The translations under genes and the position numbers were made by a program. A stretch of DNA of 64,000 bases from positions 62,001 to 126,000 of the forward strand of contig JAILOK010000129.1 in the NCBI GenBank assembly GCA_024690825.1, read 5' to 3'. The first letter of the stretch is position 1. Every line of letters begins with the position of its first letter. The notes under the pieces are model-generated. The model worked only from the letters and a program-made list of their open reading frames with translations, had not been told where the DNA came from and did not search any database. The DNA is from Lachnospiraceae bacterium (GTDB taxonomy: Bacteria > Bacillota > Clostridia > Lachnospirales > Lachnospiraceae). Shown here in pieces: positions 44,660 through 52,351 of this stretch.

Positions 44660-45588
44660 TGGCCAAGAAGAGAGAAGAAGAGCCTCCTAAGGGTTCGCCG
44701 GCATGGATGGCCACCTTCGGAGACCTGATGAATCTGCTGCTGTGCTTCTTCGTGCTGCTGTTTTCGATGTCTTCGACAGATGTTAACAAATTTGAAGCAA
44801 TAGCTGCTTCCCTGCAAAGGACATTTTCGGTATTTCAGGGAGGAAATGACTCCATAGGCGAAGGCAACCTGGTGGGAAACGGAGTCAGCCAGTTGAACCA
44901 GATATCCGAATACTTCTCCTCGATGGGAAAAAACAGTACCGGTAATCAGGACAATACCGATTACGATGAGGCTTCCGAAGATCTTTCCGAGGCTGCTGAA
45001 AATGTGGACAGCGCCCAGGATTCCAAAGGACAGGAGGATTTGAAAGACAGCGGAAAGCAGGATGATGACAAGGCGATGTCCGATGCCGAGGCCAAGGAAC
45101 AGCTTGAAAAATCGGGCTTGAAAGAATCTGAGGCACTGGCCGAAAAGATAGAGGAAACTTTAAACGAGGAAGATCTTGACAAGCAGATAGATATAGATTT
45201 TACATCACAGTATGTTACTCTTACGATGAACGGCTCATTGTTATTTGACTCGGGAAGTGCTACAATAAAGAGTGACGCTGAATTATTGCTTGATAAAGTC
45301 GGCAAGATCCTGGAGACATATGCAGGCTCCACTATTGAGATAGAAGGACACACGGATAACATACCGATCAGCAATGCGCGTTTTGCAAACAATGATGAAC
45401 TTTCGGGAGCCAGAGCTCTTTCGGTATTTGAATATTTAAGAGACAACAGCGATCTGGATCCGGCGTATATCAAACATACAGGCAGGGGCGCATACATACC
45501 GGTTGCCGACAACGGCACGCCCGAGGGAAGGCAGCTGAACAGGAGAGTCGAGATCAGGATCTATAATCAGTTATCCGATGTTTCATGA
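44659..45588 (+). CDS. motB: Flagellar motor stator protein MotB
   Basis: A 309-residue stator subunit. The single membrane helix has the ion-binding aspartate in 'WMATFGDLMNLLLCFFVLLF' (D22). The plug and linker region (about 60-170) is acidic and low-complexity. The OmpA-like peptidoglycan-binding domain is C-terminal, with 'TIEIEGHTDNIPIS' and 'GARALSVFEYLRD'. Whether protons or sodium drive the motor cannot be read safely from the sequence. Translation is coupled with motA at the shared TAATG. Confidence 0.95.
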   Translation: MAKKREEEPPKGSPAWMATFGDLMNLLLCFFVLLFSMSSTDVNKFEAIAASLQRTFSVFQGGNDSIGEGNLVGNGVSQLNQISEYFSSMGKNSTGNQDNTDYDEASEDLSEAAENVDSAQDSKGQEDLKDSGKQDDDKAMSDAEAKEQLEKSGLKESEALAEKIEETLNEEDLDKQIDIDFTSQYVTLTMNGSLLFDSGSATIKSDAELLLDKVGKILETYAGSTIEIEGHTDNIPISNARFANNDELSGARALSVFEYLRDNSDLDPAYIKHTGRGAYIPVADNGTPEGRQLNRRVEIRIYNQLSDVS

Positions 45589-45651
45589 TCCCTGATCTTA
45601 AAGAAACAGTCCGGCAGCTAAATATAAGGGGAAGGAATATATAGACATTAT

Positions 45652-46191
45652 ATGAAAAAGAACATGATCTCAATCATCATACTCGCTCTTCTTGTGGTCA
45701 ACATCGCAATGACTGCGATTATGATGTTTTCTGTTATTCCGGCAAACAAAAAAACCATAGGACTCATCGATGAGATATCGGGGGCGATCAAACTCGATCT
45801 TGCGGCAGACACTCCGGAGGGAGAGGCAGCCGGAAGTTCCGCCCAGAATGTCTCTTTGGCAGATTCGGCGACTTACAGCATAGAAGATCAGCAGACATTC
45901 CAGCTGAAGAAGGGTGAGGATGGTGAAGCTCACTATGTAGTATGCAAGGTTGCAGTTCTCATGAATAAGACTTCCGATGATTATGCTTCCTACGGAGCCG
46001 ATGTGGAATCGGGAGTAAGAGATCCTCTGATACTAAATGCCATGAGCGAGGTTGTCGGAGGTTACACATATGAAGATATAGAGGCTCTCGGCCAGACAGG
46101 ACTTCAGGAAGCGGCTCTTGACAGGATACAGACCATGTTTGATTCTGATTTCATATATCAGGTGGCCTTAAGCGGATATATAGTACAGTAA
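45652..46191 (+). CDS. fliL: Flagellar basal body-associated protein FliL
   Basis: A 179-residue single-pass membrane protein supporting stator function. The N-terminal helix is 'ISIIILALLVVNIAMTAIMMF' (about 5-26). The C-terminal domain follows FliL lines ('VVCKVAVLMNK', 'LILNAMSEVVGGYTYEDIE' in parts, 'ALDRIQTMFDSDFIYQVALSG'). It lies between motB and fliM in the normal order. Confidence 0.85.
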   Translation: MKKNMISIIILALLVVNIAMTAIMMFSVIPANKKTIGLIDEISGAIKLDLAADTPEGEAAGSSAQNVSLADSATYSIEDQQTFQLKKGEDGEAHYVVCKVAVLMNKTSDDYASYGADVESGVRDPLILNAMSEVVGGYTYEDIEALGQTGLQEAALDRIQTMFDSDFIYQVALSGYIVQ

Positions 46192-46218
46192 AACCACAAA
46201 ATCACAGGGGTTTAGACT

Positions 46219-47202
46219 ATGGGAGACGTACTTTCCCAGGCGGAAATCGACAATCTCCTGCAGGCTATCAGCAGCGGAGAAATAGATGCGGATGACATCA
46301 AAGAGGATGCCGGCAAAAATGTCAAGGAATACGACTTCAAGAGGCCGGCTAAATTCTCAAAAGAGCATCTTCGTACGCTTGAGATAATATTTGAACATTA
46401 CGGGAGACTTCTCTCGACCAATTATCCGGTTTATCTGCGAAAGAATGTGCAGGTAAGCGTAGTGAATTCGGAAGCGCTGACTTTTTCGGAGTTTACGAAT
46501 TCATTGTCAAACCCTGTTATACTCGGAGTTGTTAATTTCCTGCCGTTAAACGGCAATATCATGATAGAGTTGTCCGCAACACTTGGATTTGCCATGATCG
46601 ACAGGCTGCTTGGCGGACAGGGAGATCCCCTGGAAAAGAACAGGGAATTTTCCGAGATCGAGCTTTCGCTCGTGGAAAAGATGGTGGCGGTTTCCGTATC
46701 GCTTCTTCGAGAACCGTGGAAGAATGTTGTGGAAGAGTTGAATCCCGTGCTTGAAAGGGTTGAGACGAATCCGCAGTTTGCGCAGATCATAGCCCCCACC
46801 GAAATGATAGCTATTGTCACTCTCAATATAAAGATAGGAGAGGTGGAAGGACTTATGAATGTCTGTTTGCCTTACTTCACGTTAGAGAGTATCATGGATA
46901 AGCTGAATACGAAATTCTGGTTTTCGACCATGCAGGATAATTCTGATGAGAGTTACATGGAACACATGGAAGACCTCATCAAGCATGTTCAGATACCCAT
47001 CATGGCTGTATTGGGAGAAAGCTCCATCACTGTCACGGATTTTGTCAATCTTCAGGTTGGCGATATCATACGGCTTGACAGCAAGGTGGCACAGGATATG
47101 GATATCTATGTTGGAAACATCAGGAAATTCAAGGCTCTTCCGGGTTCAACAAAAGAATCATATGCCGTGAGAGTGACTGAAGTAATCAGAGAGGAGGATT
47201 GA
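46219..47202 (+). CDS. fliM: Flagellar motor switch protein FliM
   Basis: A 327-residue switch protein. The N-terminal CheY-P-binding peptide is 'LSQAEIDNLLQA' (residues 5-16). A CheC-like middle domain follows, with 'YDFKRPAKFSKEHLRTLEI', and the C-terminal SpoA domain ends with 'VGNIRKFKALPGSTKESYAV'. The length is normal. fliY starts five bases downstream. Confidence 0.97.
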   Translation: MGDVLSQAEIDNLLQAISSGEIDADDIKEDAGKNVKEYDFKRPAKFSKEHLRTLEIIFEHYGRLLSTNYPVYLRKNVQVSVVNSEALTFSEFTNSLSNPVILGVVNFLPLNGNIMIELSATLGFAMIDRLLGGQGDPLEKNREFSEIELSLVEKMVAVSVSLLREPWKNVVEELNPVLERVETNPQFAQIIAPTEMIAIVTLNIKIGEVEGLMNVCLPYFTLESIMDKLNTKFWFSTMQDNSDESYMEHMEDLIKHVQIPIMAVLGESSITVTDFVNLQVGDIIRLDSKVAQDMDIYVGNIRKFKALPGSTKESYAVRVTEVIREED

Positions 47203-47206
47203 CCGG

Positions 47207-48442
47207 ATGGACGGAATGCTGTCACAGGACGAGATAAACGCCCTGCTATCCGGGATGGCAACCGACGACGGGGGTGGCGGAGAGCCTCAGGAGACTGAAG
47301 CAGCGGCCCCGGAAGGCGGAGGAGATTCACTGACAGACGCCGAAAAGGACGCCGTCGGCGAGGTAGCCAACATAAGCATGGGAACATCGGCGACTACGCT
47401 GTATTCCCTTGTAAACAGAAAAGTTAATATAACTACTCCGACTGTTGAAATGGCAACATGGGATTCGATAGCAAGAGATTACGAGAGGCCCTGCGTTTTC
47501 ATACAGATCCACTATAAAGTAGGTCTTGACGGTACCAACATTCTGGTATTGAAGGAAAATGACGTAAAGGTCATTACCGACCTGATGATGGGTGGAGACG
47601 GAACCAATACAGACGGCGAACTCGGAGAGCTGCATCTGTCGGCGATCTCTGAAGCGATGAACCAGATGATGGGATCATCGGCAACATCTCTGTCATCGAT
47701 GCTTGGAAGGATGATAGACATCAGTCCGCCGGAGGCTTCACTGATCGATCTTGGGGAGTTCGGCAATCCGGGTGACATAGCAGAGTTCCTTGGAGGATCA
47801 TTCGTAAAAGTATCCTTCAGCATGCAGATAGGCGATCTCGTTGATTCGACCATAATGCAGCTGTATCCCATAGATTTCGCCAGGGAGCTGTACAACCATT
47901 TCGTATCCGGACAGAGCGAAGAGGAAGCGGCACCGGCACCGGAAGCACCGAGTGCGGCGCCCGAATCGGCACCTCAGGCTGCGGCTCCTCCGCCAATGGA
48001 TATGTCAGGCGGCCAGGCACCGGGAATGCAGCCCCAGATGGGAATGCCTCAGATGGGAATGCCCCAGATGGGAATGCCTCAGATGGGAATGCCCCAAATG
48101 GGAATGCCTCAGATGGGAATGCCTCAGATGATGCCGCAGATGGCAAATGTAAATGTTCAGCCTGCGCAGTTTACGGCATTTACGAGCGATTTCAATCCGA
48201 TGCAGGCACAGGAGAATATCGAACTTATCAGAGATGTTCCTCTTGAAGTTACGGTGGAACTGGGAAGAACGCATAAGTCGATAAATGATATCCTTGATTT
48301 TTCGCCGGGTACCATCATAGAACTTGAGAAGATAGCAGGTGAACCGGTAGATGTGCTGGTAAACGGCAAAAATGTCGCCAAAGGCGAAGTTGTTGTTATA
48401 GAAGAAAGTTTTGGAGTCAGAGTAACAGAAATAATAAAATAG
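47207..48442 (+). CDS. fliY: FliY: switch protein fused with CheC-type phosphatase domain
   Basis: A 411-residue FliN-type switch protein with CheY-P phosphatase domain, as in Bacillus. The N-terminal peptide is 'LSQDEINALLSG'. The CheC-like domain has two apparent active sites of the D/SxxxExxN type: 'DAVGEVANISMG' and 'SAISEAMNQMMG'. The C-terminal SpoA/FliN domain begins at 'LIRDVPLEVTVELGRTHKS' and ends 'GEVVVIEESFGVRVTEII'. Between them is a Pro/Ala/Gln/Met-rich linker with six PQMGM repeats (48032-48121). Confidence 0.96.
   Translation: MDGMLSQDEINALLSGMATDDGGGGEPQETEAAAPEGGGDSLTDAEKDAVGEVANISMGTSATTLYSLVNRKVNITTPTVEMATWDSIARDYERPCVFIQIHYKVGLDGTNILVLKENDVKVITDLMMGGDGTNTDGELGELHLSAISEAMNQMMGSSATSLSSMLGRMIDISPPEASLIDLGEFGNPGDIAEFLGGSFVKVSFSMQIGDLVDSTIMQLYPIDFARELYNHFVSGQSEEEAAPAPEAPSAAPESAPQAAAPPPMDMSGGQAPGMQPQMGMPQMGMPQMGMPQMGMPQMGMPQMGMPQMMPQMANVNVQPAQFTAFTSDFNPMQAQENIELIRDVPLEVTVELGRTHKSINDILDFSPGTIIELEKIAGEPVDVLVNGKNVAKGEVVVIEESFGVRVTEIIK
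48032..48130 (+). repeat. 15-base tandem repeat in the fliY linker (PQMGM units)
   Basis: Six copies of a 15-base unit of form CC[C/T]CARATGGGAATG follow each other, with a seventh partial copy. CCC- and CCT-started units alternate, so the array is three copies of a 30-base unit. It stays in frame and encodes PQMGM. Such arrays are prone to copy-number change in multiples of five residues. Confidence 0.9.
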
Positions 48443-48454
48443 GAGTGAAAAATT

Positions 48455-48817
48455 ATGGCAAAGAACATTCTGATTTGTGATGACGCAGCGTTCATGAGAA
48501 TGATGATCAAGGACATTCTCTCAAAGAATGGCTACAATGTTGCGGGCGAAGCCGAAAACGGCGCCAAGGCCGTTGAAAAGTACGGCGAAGTTAAGCCTGA
48601 CCTTGTTCTCATGGATATCACAATGCCCGAGATGGACGGAATCCAGGCATTGAAAAAGATCAAGGAGAATGATCCGGCAGCTCTTGTCATCATGTGCTCA
48701 GCCATGGGTCAGCAGGCAATGGTTATCGAAGCCATTCAGGCCGGCGCCAAGGACTTTATTGTTAAACCGTTCCAGGCAGAGAGAGTTCTCGAGGCTGTAA
48801 AGAAGGTCGTGGGCTGA
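48455..48817 (+). CDS. cheY: Chemotaxis response regulator CheY
   Basis: A single-domain receiver of 120 residues, phosphorylated by CheA and binding FliM/FliY. Acidic pair 'ICDDAAFMR', phosphorylation site D54 in 'VLMDITMPEMDG', the Ser/Thr of 'IMCSAMGQ', and K of 'FIVKPFQ' are all present. The position between fliY and fliO is as in Bacillus. Confidence 0.96.
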   Translation: MAKNILICDDAAFMRMMIKDILSKNGYNVAGEAENGAKAVEKYGEVKPDLVLMDITMPEMDGIQALKKIKENDPAALVIMCSAMGQQAMVIEAIQAGAKDFIVKPFQAERVLEAVKKVVG

Positions 48818-49171
48818 TTGGAAAGAGTCATCCAGCTTGTTACCGTTCTGCTGATATTTATTTTCGTGCTCTTCATCACCTTTTTCACAACGAGATGGGT
48901 GGCAGGATTTGCAAAGAAGGCATCATACAGCAGAAACATCGAGGTTATTGAGTCATACAGGATAGCGCCGTCCAAATTTATTGCCATAGTAAGGACGGGA
49001 TCCAGATATCTTGTTATAGGAGTCGGCAAGGATGAGATATCGAAACTTGCCGAACTTGAAGAGGAGAGTATTGACTTTAACACTGACGCCTCAATGAAGG
49101 GCTTTGATTTTGCAGGCATCATCGAAAAAGCAAAAGAACGGCTGGGAAATAATAAAGACGGCCGCATTTAA
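48818..49171 (+). CDS. fliO: Flagellar biosynthetic protein FliO/FliZ
   Basis: A 117-residue small membrane protein of the export gate. One N-terminal helix 'LVTVLLIFIFVLFITFFTTRW' is followed by a beta domain 'IEVIESYRIAPSKFIAIVRTG' and 'YLVIGVGKDEIS', typical of FliO. The start is TTG 48818, directly after the cheY stop. The order FliO-FliP-FliQ-FliR-FlhB-FlhA is standard. Confidence 0.88.
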   Translation: MERVIQLVTVLLIFIFVLFITFFTTRWVAGFAKKASYSRNIEVIESYRIAPSKFIAIVRTGSRYLVIGVGKDEISKLAELEEESIDFNTDASMKGFDFAGIIEKAKERLGNNKDGRI

Positions 49172-49179
49172 GGAGCGTT

Positions 49180-50109
49180 ATGAAAAGGTTATATGTTTCT
49201 TTCGCATTGATCCTGCTCTTGTTTACGGCAGTCTTTTTCGGGTATGAGAGGATCGCTTATGCGAATGAATCAGCCACCGGAAGAAGCGGCGGTATAGCAA
49301 GCGGTTCCACCCAGGATGTCGAGGGTACGAGAACTGACGATTACAACGCCATCGGAATATATGATAATGATTATAATTCAAGTACGGTCATAAATGAACC
49401 GGGTACAGCCGATGACAGAAGTGATCTTCAGGAACTGAATGTAGGAAACAACCTGAACATTACCTATACAGACAGGAACGGAAATCTTTCGGGAGCCTTG
49501 AGGATACTGATCATCCTCACTTTGGTTGCGATGGCTCCGCTCCTGCTTTTAATGCTGACATCCTTTACAAGGATATTGGTCGTTATGCATTTTACAAGAG
49601 CGGCTGTAGGTACGCAGACGGCACCTCCAAACCAGGTTCTGATCGGACTTACGCTGCTTTTAACATTTTTTATCATGTCCCCGATCATAAATGATATAAA
49701 CAACAATGCGGTAAAGCCGTTTGAAGCCGGGGAAATGACTCAGCAGGAATTTTTTGAGACGGCGATGGAGCCTTTAAGGGAATTCATGTACCGCCAGACA
49801 CAGACAAAGGATGTAAGGCTGTTTCTGGATATCGCCGGAATAGAAGAGGTAGAAGAACTCGATGACATACCGAATACGGTGCTCACATCTGCTTTTGTTA
49901 TCTCCGAACTCCGTACGGCATTTATCATCGGTTTTATGATATACATACCTTTTATAGTGATAGACATGGTTGTTGCGTCAACGCTTATGAGCATGGGCAT
50001 GATGATGCTTCCACCGACCACCATATCGATGCCGTTCAAAATACTGCTCTTTGTACTTGCGGACGGATGGAATCTGGTGATAGGAGGTCTGGTAAAAACC
50101 TTCTACTGA
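49180..50109 (+). CDS. fliP: Flagellar export gate protein FliP, long N-terminus
   Basis: A 309-residue export-gate membrane protein. A signal peptide (residues 1-28, ending near 'ERIAYANES') is followed by a hydrophilic Gly/Ser/Asp/Asn-rich stretch to about residue 90, longer than in typical FliP (about 250 residues in total). The four-helix core begins at 'LSGALRILIILTLVAMAPLL' and includes 'SFTRILVVMHFTRAAVGTQT' and 'NQVLIGLTLLLTFFIM', and ends with 'MMMLPPTTISMPFKILLFVL' and 'DGWNLVIGGLVKTF'. Confidence 0.96.
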   Translation: MKRLYVSFALILLLFTAVFFGYERIAYANESATGRSGGIASGSTQDVEGTRTDDYNAIGIYDNDYNSSTVINEPGTADDRSDLQELNVGNNLNITYTDRNGNLSGALRILIILTLVAMAPLLLLMLTSFTRILVVMHFTRAAVGTQTAPPNQVLIGLTLLLTFFIMSPIINDINNNAVKPFEAGEMTQQEFFETAMEPLREFMYRQTQTKDVRLFLDIAGIEEVEELDDIPNTVLTSAFVISELRTAFIIGFMIYIPFIVIDMVVASTLMSMGMMMLPPTTISMPFKILLFVLADGWNLVIGGLVKTFY

Positions 50110-50135
50110 TATCGGGATAGTACGGGAGTTGTGAT

Positions 50136-50405
50136 ATGAATATTGATACTGTCACGGATCTGACTTCGGAAACTTTATATGTGATAATAAAAACATCTGC
50201 TCCGCTTCTGCTGATCTCGCTGATCATAGGACTTGCCATATCCATATTTCAGACGGTCACCTCGATCCAGGAGCAAACTCTGACATTTGTCCCCAAGGTT
50301 CTTGGGATCTTTGTAGGGATAATGATCCTGGGACACTGGATGTTAAACAATATGGTGGGTTTCATGACGGAATTATGGGCTGATTTCAGTCTGTATGTGA
50401 GATAG
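50136..50405 (+). CDS. fliQ: Flagellar export gate protein FliQ
   Basis: An 89-residue protein with two membrane helices: about 15-37 ('IIKTSAPLLLISLIIGLAIS') and 50-72 ('FVPKVLGIFVGIMILGHWML'), and the FliQ motif 'QTVTSIQEQTLTFVPKVL'. It lies between fliP and fliR. Confidence 0.96.
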   Translation: MNIDTVTDLTSETLYVIIKTSAPLLLISLIIGLAISIFQTVTSIQEQTLTFVPKVLGIFVGIMILGHWMLNNMVGFMTELWADFSLYVR

Positions 50406-50419
50406 GTAGGTCTCTTTAG

Positions 50420-51208
50420 TTGATTGATTACTCTTTTTCCATCCAGGACCTGGAGTTTTTTCTTTTGATAGTTACCAGAGTGACGGCATTTGTTCATGCA
50501 GCACCCTTTTTCGGGATGAACAATGTGCCAAGAAGAGCAAAGATAGGTTTTTCTCTTCTTGTGTCACTCCTTTTATATCAGTATGTGGTACCGCATTTTG
50601 CGCTGCAGTATGATACCGTTCTCGGTTATGCGATACTTGTGCTGAAAGAGAGTATGGCCGGCATACTTCTTGGTTTTTCCGGAAACATCTGTCTTTATAT
50701 CATAAATCTTGCAGGATCGCTCATTGATATGGACATAGGTCTTTCCATGGTCTCTCTCTTTGATCCTGCCACCAGACAGCAGGTTGGTTTTTCGGGTGCG
50801 CTTTATAATTATTCGCTGATGCTGATACTTATACTTTCGGATATGCATCACTGGATCTTAAGAGCATTCGTCGATTCATACAACACCATACCGACCGGCA
50901 GGATTGCGTTTGATCTTGAAGACCTGGTTGGATCCGCCGTAAAGTTCCTTGGTGATTATTTTGTGATCGGTTTCAGAATTTTCCTGCCTGTTTTTGCGGG
51001 GATGCTGATATTGAACGCGGTGCTGGGAATCCTGGCAAAGGTCGCTCCGCAGATGAACATGTTTTCCGTGGGTATCCAGATAAAGATAATCGTCGGACTC
51101 GGAATCATGTTTGTGACTGTAGGCATGCTCCCCGGACTTTCGGATTTTGTTTTTAGCGAAATGAAGCAGCTTATGACCGCATTTGCGAAAGGTATGAGCA
51201 GCCAATGA
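50420..51208 (+). CDS. fliR: Flagellar export gate protein FliR
   Basis: A 262-residue polytopic membrane protein with several hydrophobic helices and the family features 'LLIVTRVTAFVHAAPFFG', 'VLKESMAGILLGFSGNICLY' and 'LAKVAPQMNMFSVGIQIKII'. The start is TTG 50420 with a weak ribosome site (TAGGTAGG), no ATG being suitably placed. It overlaps flhB by ATGA. Confidence 0.94.
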   Translation: MIDYSFSIQDLEFFLLIVTRVTAFVHAAPFFGMNNVPRRAKIGFSLLVSLLLYQYVVPHFALQYDTVLGYAILVLKESMAGILLGFSGNICLYIINLAGSLIDMDIGLSMVSLFDPATRQQVGFSGALYNYSLMLILILSDMHHWILRAFVDSYNTIPTGRIAFDLEDLVGSAVKFLGDYFVIGFRIFLPVFAGMLILNAVLGILAKVAPQMNMFSVGIQIKIIVGLGIMFVTVGMLPGLSDFVFSEMKQLMTAFAKGMSSQ

Positions 51209-52326
51209 TCCTAAGATATGATCTTCAGTTTTTTGCCAAAGAGGGGCCCGGCGGAGAAAAGACAGAGGCGCCTACCAGCAAAAAACTGAGGGATGCGCGA
51301 AAAGAAGGACAGGTAGCAAGGAGCCAGGAACTCGGAAATGCCGTAGGCCTGATAATGGTCTTTTTGATCATCAGGATCTTCGGCCAGTTCATGGGAAAGA
51401 ATTTCCTTGAGATATTTAATTATATTTATGCGATAATTCCTGATTATATAAGACTTCCCGACGGTATGATACAGAGAAAGGATTTCACTTCCCTTATCAA
51501 TACCGTGATGATAAAGATGCTGATCATCCTGCTCCCGGTTTTTGCGACGGGAGTCGTGGTTGGTGTGATAGTCAATGTCATACAGGTAAAGTGGGCGCCG
51601 ACGGCAAAACCGTTAATGCCGAAATTATCAAAACTCAACCCCGTAAACGGCATGAAAAAGCTGTTTTCCAAGGAAAAGATCTTTGAACTTTTAAAATCGA
51701 TCCTGAAGGTTGGGGTTATAACCTATGTTGTCTATAATTATATGAAAGACAGGATAGGCGCATTGCTTTTGATGTATGATCTGTCTGTGAAGAGCGCTAT
51801 AGCCTTCACCTGCCAGACAGTCATAGATGTGGGACTGCGTATCAGCATATTTTATCTGATTGTGGGAATAGCGGATTATCTGTATCAGCGTCATAAATTC
51901 ATGGAAGACATGAAAATGACCAAGCAGGAAGTCAAGGATGAATACAAGGACGCTGAAGGAGATCCCCAGATCAAAGGGAAGATACGGCAGAGGATGATGG
52001 AAGCATCAAGGCGAAGGATGATGCAGGCAGTTCCCGAAGCTGATGTAGTCATCACGAACCCGACTCATTTTGCGGTTGCGCTCAAATATGACAGTCAGGT
52101 TGCCGATGCTCCGATAGTAGTTGCCAAGGGACAGGATTTTCTGGCTCAGAGGATAAGGAATGCCGCAAAGGATGCGGGTGTCGATGTAATAGAAAACAAG
52201 CCGCTTGCAAGGATGCTTTATCATAATGTGGATGTGGGAGCAATGATCCCTCCGGAACTGTACCAGTCGGTGGCCGAAGTACTTGCCATGGTCTACAGGA
52301 TGCGCGAGGAAAGAAATCCCGCATGA
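51205..52326 (+). CDS. flhB: Flagellar export switch protein FlhB
   Basis: A 373-residue export component that changes substrate class when its cytoplasmic domain self-cleaves. The N-terminus 'GGEKTEAPTSKKLRDARKEG' and the four membrane helices precede the NPTH cleavage site in 'VVITNPTHFAVALKYD', followed by the family C-terminus 'VIENKPLARMLYHNVDVG'. It overlaps fliR by four bases and precedes flhA by 25. Confidence 0.97.
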   Translation: MILRYDLQFFAKEGPGGEKTEAPTSKKLRDARKEGQVARSQELGNAVGLIMVFLIIRIFGQFMGKNFLEIFNYIYAIIPDYIRLPDGMIQRKDFTSLINTVMIKMLIILLPVFATGVVVGVIVNVIQVKWAPTAKPLMPKLSKLNPVNGMKKLFSKEKIFELLKSILKVGVITYVVYNYMKDRIGALLLMYDLSVKSAIAFTCQTVIDVGLRISIFYLIVGIADYLYQRHKFMEDMKMTKQEVKDEYKDAEGDPQIKGKIRQRMMEASRRRMMQAVPEADVVITNPTHFAVALKYDSQVADAPIVVAKGQDFLAQRIRNAAKDAGVDVIENKPLARMLYHNVDVGAMIPPELYQSVAEVLAMVYRMREERNPA

Positions 52327-52351
52327 TATTTTTTAAGATTACAGATGATAA

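Noticed and set aside
48032-48130. CRISPR-like array
   Set aside because: The units are contiguous without spacers, in frame and encode a protein linker.
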